Source: Streptomyces rubrogriseus
GTDB taxonomy: Bacteria > Actinomycetota > Actinomycetes > Streptomycetales > Streptomycetaceae
Assembly (NCBI RefSeq): GCF_027947575.1
Contig: NZ_CP116256.1
Span: forward strand, 5,332,001-5,396,000
Reading direction: 5' to 3'
DNA length: 64,000 bases
A program made the translations under genes and the position numbers. How positions within the stretch are numbered: position 1 is the first letter of the stretch; each line of letters begins with the position of its first letter. Below the pieces are notes generated by a model. It saw only the letters and a program-made list of their open reading frames with translations, did not search any database and had not been told where the DNA came from. This document shows, one piece after another, positions 1 to 8,739 of the stretch.

Positions 1-403
1 GCACCGGCGGCCGGTCGTAGGCGATGTCGGCGCCCGCCGCGAGCCGTCCCTCGACGAGTTCGCCGCGCAGTCCCGCGTGCGGCGGGGACACCGAGCGGCG
101 TACGAACCCGCCCGGGCGGTCCTCCCACACGGGTTGCTCGGCGGCCCGCACCAGCAGCGCGGGTTCCGCCTCGACCTCGCTGAGCAGCCGGGACATGGTC
201 CGTCCGTAGACCGCGCACAGGCGGTTCAGTACGGCGGCGGTGGGGCTGGTCTCGCCCCGCTCGGCCCGGGACAGCGTGGACCGGCTCACCCCGCTGCGCT
301 CCGCCAGCTCCCCCAGCGACCAGCCGCGTCCGGCCCGCAGTTCGGCCAGCCGGGCGGCGAGCCGGGTGTCCACCGGGTCCGCGACGACGTCGTCTTCTCT
401 CAT
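1..403 (-). CDS. XRE-family regulator with cupin domain, partial (C-terminus outside window)
   Basis: This is the N-terminal 134 codons of a DNA-binding regulator that continues past the left edge. Residues about 13-60 form an XRE helix-turn-helix (GWSLGELAERSGVSRSTLSRAE). The part after it, with GELVEGRLAAGADIAY, looks like the start of a small cupin sensor domain, the usual layout of the HTH_XRE/cupin_2 family. The start is the ATG at 403; it has no ribosome site, but a TAGCGT box lies exactly 7 nt upstream, so the mRNA is probably leaderless. It follows lysR on the same strand after 46 bp. The ligand and targets are unknown. Confidence 0.8.
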   Translation of the reverse strand, partial: MREDDVVADPVDTRLAARLAELRAGRGWSLGELAERSGVSRSTLSRAERGETSPTAAVLNRLCAVYGRTMSRLLSEVEAEPALLVRAAEQPVWEDRPGGFVRRSVSPPHAGLRGELVEGRLAAGADIAYDRPPV

Positions 404-416
404 ATCCGGGACGCTA
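404..416 (-). promoter_or_regulatory. -10 box for a leaderless start of the XRE regulator
   Basis: On the minus strand TAGCGT (411-416) is followed by 7 nt and then the ATG at 403. This TANNNT-N7-ATG spacing is typical of leaderless streptomycete genes and recurs at 27538, 55755 and 58276. No good -35 hexamer is visible. The flanks also form a small CTCAT/ATGAG inverted repeat that could be an autoregulatory site. Confidence 0.5.
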
Positions 417-449
417 TCCCGCTCATGAGACGGCCGTGTTACGGAAGGC

Positions 450-1352
450 TCACGCCCGGGCCGCGTCGCCGAGTGCGTCGAGGACCGGCCGGATCAGCGG
501 GTGTTCCTCCGCTCCCCGCCGTACGGCCGCGAAGACGCGGCGGGTGGGCGCCACCCCGTCGACCGGGCGGACGACCACGCCGGTCAGGTCGGTGCCGAGC
601 AGCGCCGAGCGCGGGACGAGCGCCACCCCGGCGTCGGCCGCGGCGAGGGACACCACCGCGCGGAAGTCGTCCGAGGAGTGTTCGAGGCGGGGCTGGAACC
701 CGGCGCTCTCACAGGCCAGCACGACCACGTCGTGGCACGGGTTGCCCGGGTAGGGGCCGATCCAGGTGTCCTTGGCCAGCTCCGCGAGCGGCACCTCGTC
801 GGCGTCGGCGAGACGGTGGGCGACCGGGACGACCGCGTCGAAGGGTTCGGCGTACAGCGAGACGTGGGTCAGGCGCGGGTCGTCGGCGGGCGGCGCCCCG
901 CGGTACTCGACGGCGACCGCGACGTCGACCTGCCGGTCGAGGACCATCGGCAGGCTGGCGTCGCCCTCGGCGTCCTGGACGCGGACCCGGATGCCGGGAG
1001 CCGACTCGGCGAGGCGGGCCAGGGCGGGCGCGACGACGAGGGCGATGCCGGTCGCGAAGGAGGCGACCGTGACCGTACCGGCCTCGCCCGAGCCGTAGGC
1101 GGCCAGCTCGGCCTCGGCCCGCTCCAGCTGGGCGAGGACGGCGTTGGTGTGGCTGAGCAGGATCTCGCCGGCCGGGGTCAGCCGTACGCCCTTGGCGCCC
1201 CGCTCGACCAGGCGGTGGCCGGTCTCCTGCTCCAGTGCGGCGAGCTGCTGGGAGACCGCGGACGGGGTGAGGTACAGCGCGGCGGCGGCCGCCGTCACGG
1301 TGCGGTGGTCCGCCACCGCTCGCAGGATGTGCAGCCGCCGCGCCTCGATCAT
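450..1352 (-). CDS. LysR-family transcriptional regulator
   Basis: This 300-residue protein has the normal LysR length. Residues 1-60 are the winged helix-turn-helix (AAAAALYLTPSAVSQQLAALEQETG), and residues about 90-295 are the periplasmic-binding-protein-like effector domain (GTVTVASFATGIALVVAPAL). It starts 30 bp after the kbl stop codon on the same strand, so it may be the last gene of a tdh-kbl-lysR unit and could regulate threonine breakdown; that link rests on position only. There is no clear ribosome site at the ATG. A GAGAAT box 7 nt upstream raises the possibility of a second, leaderless transcript. Confidence 0.9.
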   Translation of the reverse strand: MIEARRLHILRAVADHRTVTAAAAALYLTPSAVSQQLAALEQETGHRLVERGAKGVRLTPAGEILLSHTNAVLAQLERAEAELAAYGSGEAGTVTVASFATGIALVVAPALARLAESAPGIRVRVQDAEGDASLPMVLDRQVDVAVAVEYRGAPPADDPRLTHVSLYAEPFDAVVPVAHRLADADEVPLAELAKDTWIGPYPGNPCHDVVVLACESAGFQPRLEHSSDDFRAVVSLAAADAGVALVPRSALLGTDLTGVVVRPVDGVAPTRRVFAAVRRGAEEHPLIRPVLDALGDAARA

Positions 1353-1382
1353 GGGATCGATTCTCTCAGGTCACCGGGGCTT

Positions 1383-2576
1383 TCAGGCCGCGAGCTGCTC
1401 CCGGGCCGCGACGAAGGCGTCCACCGCGCGGTTGACGTCGTCCGTGGAGTGGGCGGCGGACAGCTGGACGCGGATGCGGGCCTTGTCCTGCGGGACTACC
1501 GGGTAGGAGAAGCCGATCACGTACACGCCGCGCTCCAGGAGCAGCTCCGCCATGCGGCCCGCCTGCGTCGCGTCGCCGATCATGACGGGCGCGATGGGGT
1601 GGTCGCCGGGGAGGATGTCGAAGCCCTCCTCGGTCATCCGGCGGCGGAACAGCGCGGTGTTCTCGGCGAGCCGGACGCGCAGGTCGTCGGCCGACTCCAG
1701 CAGGTCGAGCACCTTGAGGGAGGCGGCGGCGATCACCGGGGCGAGGGTGTTGGAGAAGAGGTACGGGCGGGAGCGCTGGCGCAGCAGGGCGACGATCTCG
1801 GCGCGGGCCGCGACGTAGCCGCCGGAGGCGCCGCCGAGGGCCTTGCCGAGGGTGCCGGTGATGATGTCGACGCGGTCCATGACGCCGTGCAGCTCGGGGG
1901 TGCCGCGCCCGCCGGGGCCGACGAAGCCGACGGCGTGCGAGTCGTCGACCATGACCATGGCGTCGTAGCGGTCGGCGAGGTCGCAGATCTCGTCGAGCGG
2001 GGCGACGTAGCCGTCCATGGAGAAGACGCCGTCGGTGACGATCAGCTTGCGGCGGGCCTCGCCCGCGGCCTTGAGCTGCGCCTCCAGGTCGGCCATGTCG
2101 CGGTTCGCGTAGCGCAGCCGCTTGGCCTTGGACAGCCGGATGCCGTCGATGATCGAGGCGTGGTTGAGGGCGTCGGAGATCACCGCGTCCTCGGGGCCGA
2201 GGAGGGTCTCGAAGACGCCGCCGTTGGCGTCGAAGCAGGAGGAGTAGAGGATCGTGTCCTCCTGGCCGAGGAACGCGGAGAGCCGGGCCTCCAGTTCCTT
2301 GTGCACCTCCTGGGTGCCGCAGATGAAGCGCACGGACGCCATGCCGTAGCCCCAGCGGTCCAGTGCCTCGTGGGCGGCGGCGACGACCTCGGGGTGGTCG
2401 GCGAGACCGAGGTAGTTGTTGGCGCAGAAGTTGAGGACCTCGCCGGGGCGGCCGCCCGCGGTGACGTTGACGGTCGCGGACTGCGGGGTGCCGATGACGC
2501 GCTCGGGCTTGTGCAGGCCGGCGGCGCGGATCTCGTCGAGGGTGGCGCGCAGGTCGTCGCGCACGGAGTCGAACAT
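1383..2576 (-). CDS. kbl: 2-amino-3-ketobutyrate CoA ligase (glycine C-acetyltransferase)
   Basis: This PLP enzyme cleaves 2-amino-3-ketobutyrate with CoA to glycine and acetyl-CoA, the second step of threonine degradation in the cytoplasm. At 397 residues it matches the family length of about 398. The PLP-binding lysine is K245 in [13 protein letters not shown], and [10 protein letters not shown] (211-220) and NANNYLGL-like CANNYLGL (51-58) are alpha-oxoamine synthase signatures. AGGAG lies upstream of the ATG. It lies 31 bp after tdh, and the pair is the classical two-gene threonine pathway. Confidence 0.96.
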   Translation of the reverse strand: MFDSVRDDLRATLDEIRAAGLHKPERVIGTPQSATVNVTAGGRPGEVLNFCANNYLGLADHPEVVAAAHEALDRWGYGMASVRFICGTQEVHKELEARLSAFLGQEDTILYSSCFDANGGVFETLLGPEDAVISDALNHASIIDGIRLSKAKRLRYANRDMADLEAQLKAAGEARRKLIVTDGVFSMDGYVAPLDEICDLADRYDAMVMVDDSHAVGFVGPGGRGTPELHGVMDRVDIITGTLGKALGGASGGYVAARAEIVALLRQRSRPYLFSNTLAPVIAAASLKVLDLLESADDLRVRLAENTALFRRRMTEEGFDILPGDHPIAPVMIGDATQAGRMAELLLERGVYVIGFSYPVVPQDKARIRVQLSAAHSTDDVNRAVDAFVAAREQLAA

Positions 2577-2607
2577 CTCAGAAGCTCCTAAGAGAATACG
2601 TACGTCT

Positions 2608-3636
2608 TCACGCGGTCCAGTCGAGGATGACCTTGCCGCCGCGGCCGCTCGCCGCGTCGGCGAACGCCGCCTCGAAGTCGCGGTGGGAGTAGCGGCCGGT
2701 GATCACGGGGGCGAGGTCGAGGCCGCCTTCGAGCAGCACGGACATGGCGTACCAGGTCTCGAACATCTCGCGGCCGTAGATGCCCTTGACGGTGATCATG
2801 GAGGTGACGACGCGGGCCCAGTCGACCGGGAACTCCTCGGCGGGCAGGCCGAGCATGGCGATCCGGCCGCCGTGCGTCATGTTGGCGATCATGTCGCGCA
2901 TGGCCTCGGGCCGGCCGGACATCTCCAGGCCGATGTCGAAGCCCTCGCGCAGGCCCAGTTCGCGCTGTCCGTCGGCGATGGTGGCGTCCGAGACGTTCAG
3001 GGCGAGGCTGACGCCGACCTTGCGGGCCAGTTCCAGCCGCTCCTCGCTCACGTCCGTGATGACGACGTTGCGGGCGCCGGCGTGCCGGGCCACGGCGGCG
3101 GCCATCAGGCCGATCGGTCCGGCGCCGGTGATGAGGACGTCCTCGCCGACCAGCGGGAAGGACAGCGCGGTGTGCACGGCGTTGCCGAACGGGTCGAAGA
3201 TCGCGGCGACGTCGAGGTCGACGGGGACGCGGTGCACCCAGACGTTGGACGCGGGCAGGGCCACGTACTCGGCGAACGCCCCGTCCCGGCCGACGCCGAG
3301 GCCGACGGTGGCGCGGCACAGGTGGCGCCGGCCGGCCAGGCAGTTGCGGCACTTGCCGCAGACCAGGTGGCCCTCGCCGCTGACCCGGTCGCCGGCCTTG
3401 ATGTCGGTGACGTCGCGCCCGGTGTCGACGACCTCGCCGACGAACTCGTGGCCGACGACGAGCGGGGTGCGGATGGCCTGCTGCGCCCAGCCGTCCCAGG
3501 CCCGGATGTGCAGGTCGGTGCCGCAGATGCCGGTGCGCAGCACCTTGATGAGCACGTCACCGGATCCGATGGTGGGCTCCGGGACGTCCGCGAGCCACAG
3601 CCCGGGCTCCGCCTTCTCCTTGACCAGCGCCTTCAA
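2608..3636 (-). CDS. tdh: L-threonine 3-dehydrogenase
   Basis: This NAD-dependent, zinc-binding medium-chain dehydrogenase oxidises L-threonine to 2-amino-3-ketobutyrate, which Kbl then uses. The catalytic zinc ligands are C38 (GICGTDLH) and H63-E64 (GHEF). Structural-zinc cysteines are at 93, 96, 99 and 107, and the Rossmann glycines are in [11 protein letters not shown] chose the TTG at 3634-3636, preceded by AGGAG with an 8-nt spacer. This gives 342 residues and places C38 as in E. coli Tdh; the frame stays open upstream but has no family similarity there. The 201-bp leader holds two copies of GCGCCCGGCGAG 21 bp apart, with no recognised role. Confidence 0.95.
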   Translation of the reverse strand: MKALVKEKAEPGLWLADVPEPTIGSGDVLIKVLRTGICGTDLHIRAWDGWAQQAIRTPLVVGHEFVGEVVDTGRDVTDIKAGDRVSGEGHLVCGKCRNCLAGRRHLCRATVGLGVGRDGAFAEYVALPASNVWVHRVPVDLDVAAIFDPFGNAVHTALSFPLVGEDVLITGAGPIGLMAAAVARHAGARNVVITDVSEERLELARKVGVSLALNVSDATIADGQRELGLREGFDIGLEMSGRPEAMRDMIANMTHGGRIAMLGLPAEEFPVDWARVVTSMITVKGIYGREMFETWYAMSVLLEGGLDLAPVITGRYSHRDFEAAFADAASGRGGKVILDWTA

Positions 3637-3837
3637 CGCTACGGCTCCTGACGGGGATGAGGTCCCGGCCGTGGGCATGCCGAAGCGGCCCGCGTCCGGG
3701 GAGGGGAGGGGAATCGCACAGCAATCTGCCGTACGACACCGTCCCCGGTCCATCGAGCCTTTCTTAAGCCCGGCCGCAGCTTTCCTTCACGCGCCCGGCG
3801 AGGGTCCGCGTGCGCCCGGCGAGGAGCCTGCCGCCGC

Positions 3838-4413
3838 TCACAGCGGGAGTCCGTCCTCCGCGCTGCGTTCGATGCGCCGTACGAGGTCGGCCGCCGTCGT
3901 CTTGATCGTGGCCAGGCCCGCGGTCCCCCAGGTCCGGGGCCGTACGTCCGCGGCGGACACGGTGCCCAGCACCGTCCCGGTGCTGTCGATGAGCGGGGCG
4001 CCCAGGTAGGAGCGGATGCCGAACGTGTCGACGACGGGGTTGCCCGCGAAGCGCGGGTAGTCGCGCACGTCCTCCAGGACCAGCGCCTTGCGCCGGACCA
4101 CCACGTGGGGGCAGAAGCCGTGGTCCCGGGGCTGGACCCGGCAGAACTCGGGGCGCGTTCCGTCGCCCCGCGTCAGCGGCGGGAGCTCCGGCACCCGCAG
4201 TCCGGCGAAGAACTGCCCTCCCTCCACCAGGAAGTTGACCATCGCGTACGGCGCCTCGGCGAGGCCGGCGAGGTGGGCGGCGAAGGCGTCGAGGGCCGGG
4301 TCGGCGCGTTCCGCCAGGCCGAGCCGGCGCAGCCGCCGTACCCGGGTGGGGGCCTCCCGGTCCTCGGGGGTGAGCAGCAGACGTCCGGCCGGGCGCGGCG
4401 GGTCGTAGCTCAT
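3838..4413 (-). CDS. GAF-domain protein, fifth gene of the conservon
   Basis: This 191-residue protein has a single GAF domain at about 45-180 (FCPHVVVRRKALVLEDVRD, then YLGAPLIDSTGTVLGTVSAAD). GAF domains bind small molecules or tetrapyrroles, but the ligand cannot be read here. Its ATG overlaps the cvnD stop codon as ATGA, so it is translationally coupled to the conservon. In many conservons a cytochrome P450 or another sensor follows cvnD; here that place is taken by GAF. It probably supplies or receives a signal for the CvnA-CvnD complex. Confidence 0.85.
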   Translation of the reverse strand: MSYDPPRPAGRLLLTPEDREAPTRVRRLRRLGLAERADPALDAFAAHLAGLAEAPYAMVNFLVEGGQFFAGLRVPELPPLTRGDGTRPEFCRVQPRDHGFCPHVVVRRKALVLEDVRDYPRFAGNPVVDTFGIRSYLGAPLIDSTGTVLGTVSAADVRPRTWGTAGLATIKTTAADLVRRIERSAEDGLPL

Positions 4414-5039
4414 GGGCGGACTCCGGCGCCGAACCCCGACGTCGGGGCCGGGGTGTGGGCGATGAGGTGGCGTACGAGGGTGAGCAGCGTCTGTACGCCG
4501 GAACTGGAGATCCGGGCGTCGCAGCGCACGATCGGGATCTCGGGGTGCAGGTCCATGGCCGCGCGCACCTCCTCGGGGTCGTAGCGGTAGGAGCCGTCGA
4601 ACTCGTTGATCGCGACGACGAAGCCGAGTCCGCGCTCCTCGAAGAAGTCGACGGCGGCGAAGGACTCCTCCAGGCGGCGAGTGTCCGCGATGATCACCGC
4701 CCCGAGGGCGCCCTCGCACAGTTCGTCCCACATGAACCAGAAGCGTTCCTGGCCGGGTGTCCCGAACAGGTACAGGACGTGTTCGGGGTCGAGGGTGAGG
4801 CGGCCGAAGTCCATGGCCACGGTCGTTTCGAGTTTGTTCTCGATTCCGTCGAGGTTGTCGGTCGCGGCGCTGACCGTGGTGAGCAGTTCCTCCGTGCTCA
4901 GCGGCGCGATCTCGCTGACCGCGCCGACGAAGGTCGTCTTGCCGACGCCGAATCCGCCCGCCACGAGGATCTTCAGGGCGGTGGGGAACGGGTCGGCGCC
5001 TTCGCCGTGCGTGTGGTCAGAGCTGTCGTCGTAGTCCAT
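4410..5039 (-). CDS. cvnD: Conservon GTPase CvnD
   Basis: This 209-residue small GTPase-like protein has the Walker A loop GGFGVGKTTFVGAV (residues about 27-40), a switch-II-like LFGTPGQERFWFMWDEL and a base-specificity motif NEFDG in place of NKxD. The CvnD family works with CvnA-C in a membrane-associated complex that resembles eukaryotic G-protein signalling. It overlaps the end of cvnC by 23 nt and the GAF start by 4 nt. GGAGG stands 9 nt before the ATG. Confidence 0.93.
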   Translation of the reverse strand: MDYDDSSDHTHGEGADPFPTALKILVAGGFGVGKTTFVGAVSEIAPLSTEELLTTVSAATDNLDGIENKLETTVAMDFGRLTLDPEHVLYLFGTPGQERFWFMWDELCEGALGAVIIADTRRLEESFAAVDFFEERGLGFVVAINEFDGSYRYDPEEVRAAMDLHPEIPIVRCDARISSSGVQTLLTLVRHLIAHTPAPTSGFGAGVRP

Positions 5040-5397
5040 CGAGCACTGCCTCCAGAAGGGCCCGGTCCGTGGGGTGGTGGTGGAACGCGGCGGGGGGTTT
5101 GGTGGTCAGCGCGCCGCAGTCGACGAGGTCCGAGAGCAGCACCTTGGTGACCGCCACCGGAAGCCGCAGGCGGGCGGCGAGTTCGGCGACCGCGAGGGGC
5201 GCCCGGCACAGGTCGAGTGCCTGCGTGTGCTCGGGTCCGAGGTAGCCGAGGGGGGTCGCCCCGGTGGCCATGACCTGGGACATCAGGTCGAGCGCCACGG
5301 TGGGCCGGGTACGGCCGTTGCTGACGGTGAAAGGGCGCACCAGCCGTCCGGCGGCGTCGTCGAGCCAGGGCCCGTCGCCGGCCGCGGCCACCGTCAA
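5017..5397 (-). CDS. cvnC: Conservon protein CvnC (DUF742)
   Basis: This 126-residue DUF742 protein carries the family block VRPFTVSNGRTRP followed by a winged-helix-like region (LAVAELAARLRLPVAVTKVLLSDL). I placed the start at the TTG at 5395-5397, which overlaps the cvnB stop as TTGA and gives the usual length of about 130. A GTG at 5391 is an alternative. A longer open frame runs upstream through cvnB, but it is only a GC-rich shadow. It acts with CvnA, CvnB and CvnD at the membrane. Confidence 0.9.
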   Translation of the reverse strand: MTVAAAGDGPWLDDAAGRLVRPFTVSNGRTRPTVALDLMSQVMATGATPLGYLGPEHTQALDLCRAPLAVAELAARLRLPVAVTKVLLSDLVDCGALTTKPPAAFHHHPTDRALLEAVLDGLRRQL

Positions 5398-5828
5398 GGC
5401 CTCATCGCCGGGGGTTCGACGGTGTGCTGCCGGGGCGCGGTGACCAGGTAGGGGCGGACGCTCTTGACGAGCATCGCCATCTCGTAGCCGAGGACGGCCG
5501 CGTCTGCCTCGCGGCCGGCCAGCACGGCCAGGCAGGTGCCGGAGCCCGCGGTGGTGACGAAGAGCAGGGTCGAGGCGAGTTCGACGACGACCTGCCGCAC
5601 GTCGCCGCCGTCGCCGAAGCGGACGCCGGCGCTGCGGCCGAGGGAGTAGAGGCCGGAGGCCAGGGCCGCCATGTGGTCGGCGCTGTCGGCGTCGAGTCCG
5701 TGGACGGACTTCACCAGTCCGTCGGCGGACAGGAGCACCGCGCTGCTGGTGTGCGGCACGCGCTGGACGAGGCCGCTCATCAGCCAGTCGAGGTCGGACA
5801 CTTGGCCGGTCGGCGCATCGCTCGCCAT
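5394..5828 (-). CDS. cvnB: Conservon protein CvnB (roadblock/LC7)
   Basis: This 144-residue roadblock/LC7 protein has LDWLMSGLVQRVPHTSSAVLLSADG at the N-terminus and LYSLGRSAGVRFGDGGD in the middle, matching the dynein-light-chain-like fold. Such proteins often act as partners or activators of small GTPases, here CvnD. The ATG at 5828 is preceded by AAGGAG about 10 nt upstream. The frame continues upstream as a proline-rich run through the G-rich repeat, but this lacks family similarity and a ribosome site. Confidence 0.92.
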   Translation of the reverse strand: MASDAPTGQVSDLDWLMSGLVQRVPHTSSAVLLSADGLVKSVHGLDADSADHMAALASGLYSLGRSAGVRFGDGGDVRQVVVELASTLLFVTTAGSGTCLAVLAGREADAAVLGYEMAMLVKSVRPYLVTAPRQHTVEPPAMRP

Positions 5829-5875
5829 GGTGGATCGACTCCTTGGGGTACGAAGGTCTGCGGGAGCGCGGGTCA

Positions 5876-5968
5876 GGGGTGGGGGCGGGGGTGGTCGCGG
5901 GGGTGGGGGTGGTCGTGAGGGTGGGGGCATGCGGGGAGGCAGGGGCCGTCGCGGGGGTGGGGGTGGTC
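5876..5968. repeat. G-rich low-complexity repeat between cvnA and cvnB
   Basis: About 93 bp are built from runs of 4-5 G separated by T, TC or C on the plus strand. One 21-bp unit occurs exactly twice, at 5894-5914 and 5948-5968. The second copy overlaps the cvnA stop codon. The mRNA would be C-rich, while the template strand has many G-runs and could form a G-quadruplex. Neighbouring conservon genes overlap each other, so a 138-bp spacer here is unusual for the operon. Confidence 0.75.
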
Positions 5969-7874
5969 ACTCGGCCGTCCCGCCAGGATCGCGCTGGGCC
6001 GGTGTCAGGGGCGCGGGTTCGCTGTGCTGCTGGGCCTCCGCGAGGCCGACGCCGCGCTGGAAGGCCGCCATCAGGCCCGGGTCGTGCCCGGTGTACTGCT
6101 CGGGTTCCTGGCGGGGCGCGGGGCCACCGCGCAACTGGGGCACGATGTGCTCCTGGGCACGGCGGCGCGGCAGTTGGGGCTTCCCCATGGTGCCGCGCAC
6201 CGCGCTGAGCCGCGGGACGGGCGGGGTGTTCGCGTGTTCGGCGAGGACACCCCGGTCCTCGGGCCGTACTCCGGGCACGGCGGCGGCCGGGGTGGCGCGG
6301 TTCCGGTGCGTGCCGCGCACGGGCAGCGGCGCGGGTTCACCGGCGACCTTGCGGGTCTCGACCGGGCCGAGTGCCTCGGAAGCGGGGACGGGAGCGGGCC
6401 CGGGCGGGACGGGAGCCGGTACAACCGGAGCCGGCACGGCCGGAACGGGTGCGGTCGGAACGGGTGCGGTCGGAACCGGTGTGTCGAAGGACGGGGCGCC
6501 GAAGTCCCGCGCGTCCAGGGGCGGTACGTGCGCCGTGGCGGGCGCGTCCGGAGCCTGCGGCACCGCGGGCGACACGGCCCGCGGCTGCCGCCCGGGCGAC
6601 GCCACGGTCGCCGACCGGGCAGCGGTGACCGCGGCCGGGTGGGCGGCGCCCCCGGCCAGCGCACCCGGCTCCGTGCCCAGCAGTGCCTGCGGCACGACGA
6701 GGACGGCCTGGACACCGCCGTAGATGTTGGTCTGCAGCCGCACGGTGATCCCGTGCCGCTTGGCGAGCTGGGAGACGACGAACAGTCCGATGCGCCCGTC
6801 CGCGAGCAGGCGGGCGACGTTGACCTGGTCGGGGTCGGCGAGCAGGGCGTTCATCCGGTCCTGCTCGCCGACGGGCATACCCAGTCCGCGGTCCTCGACC
6901 TCGACGGCGAGGCCCGAGGTGACGAGGTTGGCGCGCATCAGCACCTGGGTCTGCGGCGCGGAGAACAGGGTGGCGTTCTCGACGAGTTCGGCCAGCAGGT
7001 GGATGACGTCGGCGACCGCGTGGCCGCGCAGGGTGCCGTCGATCGGCGGGACCAGCCGGACCCGGGAGTACTGCTCGACCTCGGCGATGGCCGAGCGCAG
7101 CACCTCGGTCATGTCGACCGGATTGCTCCACTGGCGGCGGGAGACGGCACCGCCGAGCACCGCGAGGTTCTCGGCGTGGCGCCGGATGCGGGTGGCGAGG
7201 TGGTCGACGTGGAAGAGGCCCTTGAGGAGGTCAGGGTCCTCGATCTCGTTCTCCAGCTCGTCCAGGATGGAGATCTCCCGGTGCACCAGGGACTGCAGGC
7301 GCCGCGCGAGGTTGACGAAGACCTCCAGCTTCTGTTCGCTGCCCGCCTGGCTGGAGAGCTGGGCGGCGCGGACGACGGCGGTGACGGCGCCGTCGTGGGC
7401 GCGGGAGAGGTCGGCGGCGAGCAGTTCGAAGTCGTCGGCGTCGTCCGGCGGTCCGCCGCGCGGGGTGCGCGGGGTCGGCGACTCGCCCCGGCGCAACGCC
7501 TCCACGACGGCGCGCAGGTCGCCCTCCTGGCGCGCGGTGCTGCGGCGCAGTGCGCCGACGCGGTCGTGCACGGACCGCGCGGCGCGGTCGGCGGCGACGG
7601 CCGCGATGACGACGGCCGCGACGGTCACCGAGACCGCCCCGGCGAGTACGGCCCACAGGACGGGGCCGGGCCGGGTGCCGGTGGACCGGACGGTGAAGAG
7701 GACGACCGCGCAGGCGCTGAGGGCGACCGCGACCGGTGGCAGGACGGCGAGCCTCAGGAGTTGGGGCCGTATGTGGGTCTCGGGCAGCGCGGCGGTGGTA
7801 CGCGGGGCCGGCCGGCCGTGCCGTCCGCCCTCGCGGCGGTCTGCTCGCGCGGCCGGGGCGCGGAGGTGAGACAT
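5967..7874 (-). CDS. cvnA: Conservon sensor kinase-like protein CvnA
   Basis: This 635-residue membrane protein has two transmembrane helices near residues 40-60 and 70-95. A dimerisation region follows (HVDHLATRIRRHAENLAVLGG), then a HATPase_c domain with N-box ENATLF, G1 box DRGLGMP and G2 box IGLFVVSQLAKRHGI. The last 170 residues are rich in Pro and Ala, with tandem VPTAP units. CvnA proteins resemble histidine kinases, but whether they phosphorylate is unsettled. GAGGA lies 5 nt before the ATG. It is the first gene of cvnABCD-GAF. Confidence 0.93.
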   Translation of the reverse strand: MSHLRAPAARADRREGGRHGRPAPRTTAALPETHIRPQLLRLAVLPPVAVALSACAVVLFTVRSTGTRPGPVLWAVLAGAVSVTVAAVVIAAVAADRAARSVHDRVGALRRSTARQEGDLRAVVEALRRGESPTPRTPRGGPPDDADDFELLAADLSRAHDGAVTAVVRAAQLSSQAGSEQKLEVFVNLARRLQSLVHREISILDELENEIEDPDLLKGLFHVDHLATRIRRHAENLAVLGGAVSRRQWSNPVDMTEVLRSAIAEVEQYSRVRLVPPIDGTLRGHAVADVIHLLAELVENATLFSAPQTQVLMRANLVTSGLAVEVEDRGLGMPVGEQDRMNALLADPDQVNVARLLADGRIGLFVVSQLAKRHGITVRLQTNIYGGVQAVLVVPQALLGTEPGALAGGAAHPAAVTAARSATVASPGRQPRAVSPAVPQAPDAPATAHVPPLDARDFGAPSFDTPVPTAPVPTAPVPAVPAPVVPAPVPPGPAPVPASEALGPVETRKVAGEPAPLPVRGTHRNRATPAAAVPGVRPEDRGVLAEHANTPPVPRLSAVRGTMGKPQLPRRRAQEHIVPQLRGGPAPRQEPEQYTGHDPGLMAAFQRGVGLAEAQQHSEPAPLTPAQRDPGGTAE

Positions 7875-8236
7875 CGGTGTCCTCGTACTGGTCCGTGTAC
7901 TGATCCGTCGGCCCTACGTCGCCCGACGGACACTGACAGTAGTCGGCTGCCCCTCATGTGCGGTGGGCAGTTGCCAAAGTCCCTCGGACAACGTCCCGCT
8001 CTGGTATGAGGCCTCGTACGACAGACCGATAAGCCGGATACGCAACCGTTCCGGCATGACCGAGAAGCAGTCGAACTCGATCAGAAACGGTCACTGTCGG
8101 TGACGGTCGGCGGGGAGCCGGAGGTACCCCATCGCGCGATCAGCGACCGCGCGGCCCACTGGACGGCTTCCGGGTCGAAGCGGTCCGTGCGCCAGGTCGC
8201 GGAGCGCTCATCGGCGCCGAGGGGTCAAGCCCGGGA
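7875..8236. other. Intergenic region between cvnA and the tetR remnant
   Basis: These 362 bp hold the upstream region of cvnA (minus strand), with near-copies ACTGGTCCGTGT and ACTGATCCGTCG close to its start. On the plus strand, the reading frame of the tetR remnant stays open upstream of 8237 as far back as about 8080. It has coding-like third positions but no recognisable helix-turn-helix. No RNA gene or clear promoter was found. Confidence 0.4.
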
Positions 8237-8677
8237 GTGGTCCAGCCGGCCCGCGACCTGCCGCCCGGCATCGGCCGCCTGTGGCGCCTGTGCACCGGCT
8301 GGCTCGCCTACTCGCGCGACCGCGTCTTCCCCGGCGGCTGCTTCTTCTACTCGGCCACCGCCGAGTACGACGCCCGCGAGGGCAAGGTCCACGACATGCT
8401 GGCGGGCGCCCGTACCAACTGGCTCGCGTACGTGGAGCAGACGGCCCTCGAGGCCCGGCAGGCCGGTGAGATCGCGGAGGGAACCGACGTCTCCCAGCTC
8501 GCGTTCGAACTCGTGGCCCTGCTGGAGATGGCGAACGCCGAGTCGGTGCTGCACACCAAGGCTTTGGCGACGGCGTGGACCCGCAACTCCTCGAAACCGG
8601 CCGCCGGGAGTGGACGGCGGCCGGTTCGTCCTGCGCGCCGACCGGACGACCCCGGCGGGTATCGACGAACCCATTGA
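8237..8677 (+). pseudogene. TetR-family regulator remnant (ligand domain only)
   Basis: The frame from 8237 to about 8590 encodes a typical TetR C-terminal domain: DRVFPGGCFFYSATAEYDAREGKVHD and later DVSQLAFELVALLEMANAESVL. The N-terminal 60-70 residues with the helix-turn-helix are missing, and the upstream open frame has no HTH similarity. The frame also runs on through a terminator-like hairpin at 8595-8626 with no family similarity, so the original stop is lost as well. It probably once regulated the aldehyde dehydrogenase just downstream. A functional short protein is possible but unlikely. Confidence 0.7.
8595..8626 (+). terminator. Hairpin terminator
   Basis: A perfect 12-bp stem (AACCGGCCGCCG / CGGCGGCCGGTT) encloses an 8-nt loop. 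There is no T-run, as usual in streptomycetes. It lies at the end of the tetR remnant, upstream of the aldehyde dehydrogenase. Confidence 0.7.
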
Positions 8678-8739
8678 CGTCCTCACGCCCCCGTGAAACA
8701 AGTATATGGATTTTGTATCTTCGATTCACTGGGGGACCG

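Noticed and set aside
501..2591. Open frame of 696 codons on the plus strand
   Set aside because: It is antisense to lysR and kbl, both with clear catalytic or DNA-binding motifs.
5876..5968. CRISPR-like repeats
   Set aside because: Only two copies of a low-complexity unit, with G-rich spacer of the same composition; no cas genes.
5017..5970. Extension of cvnC to a GTG overlapping the cvnA stop
   Set aside because: The extra 190 residues run through cvnB out of frame and through the G-rich repeat, with no DUF742 similarity.
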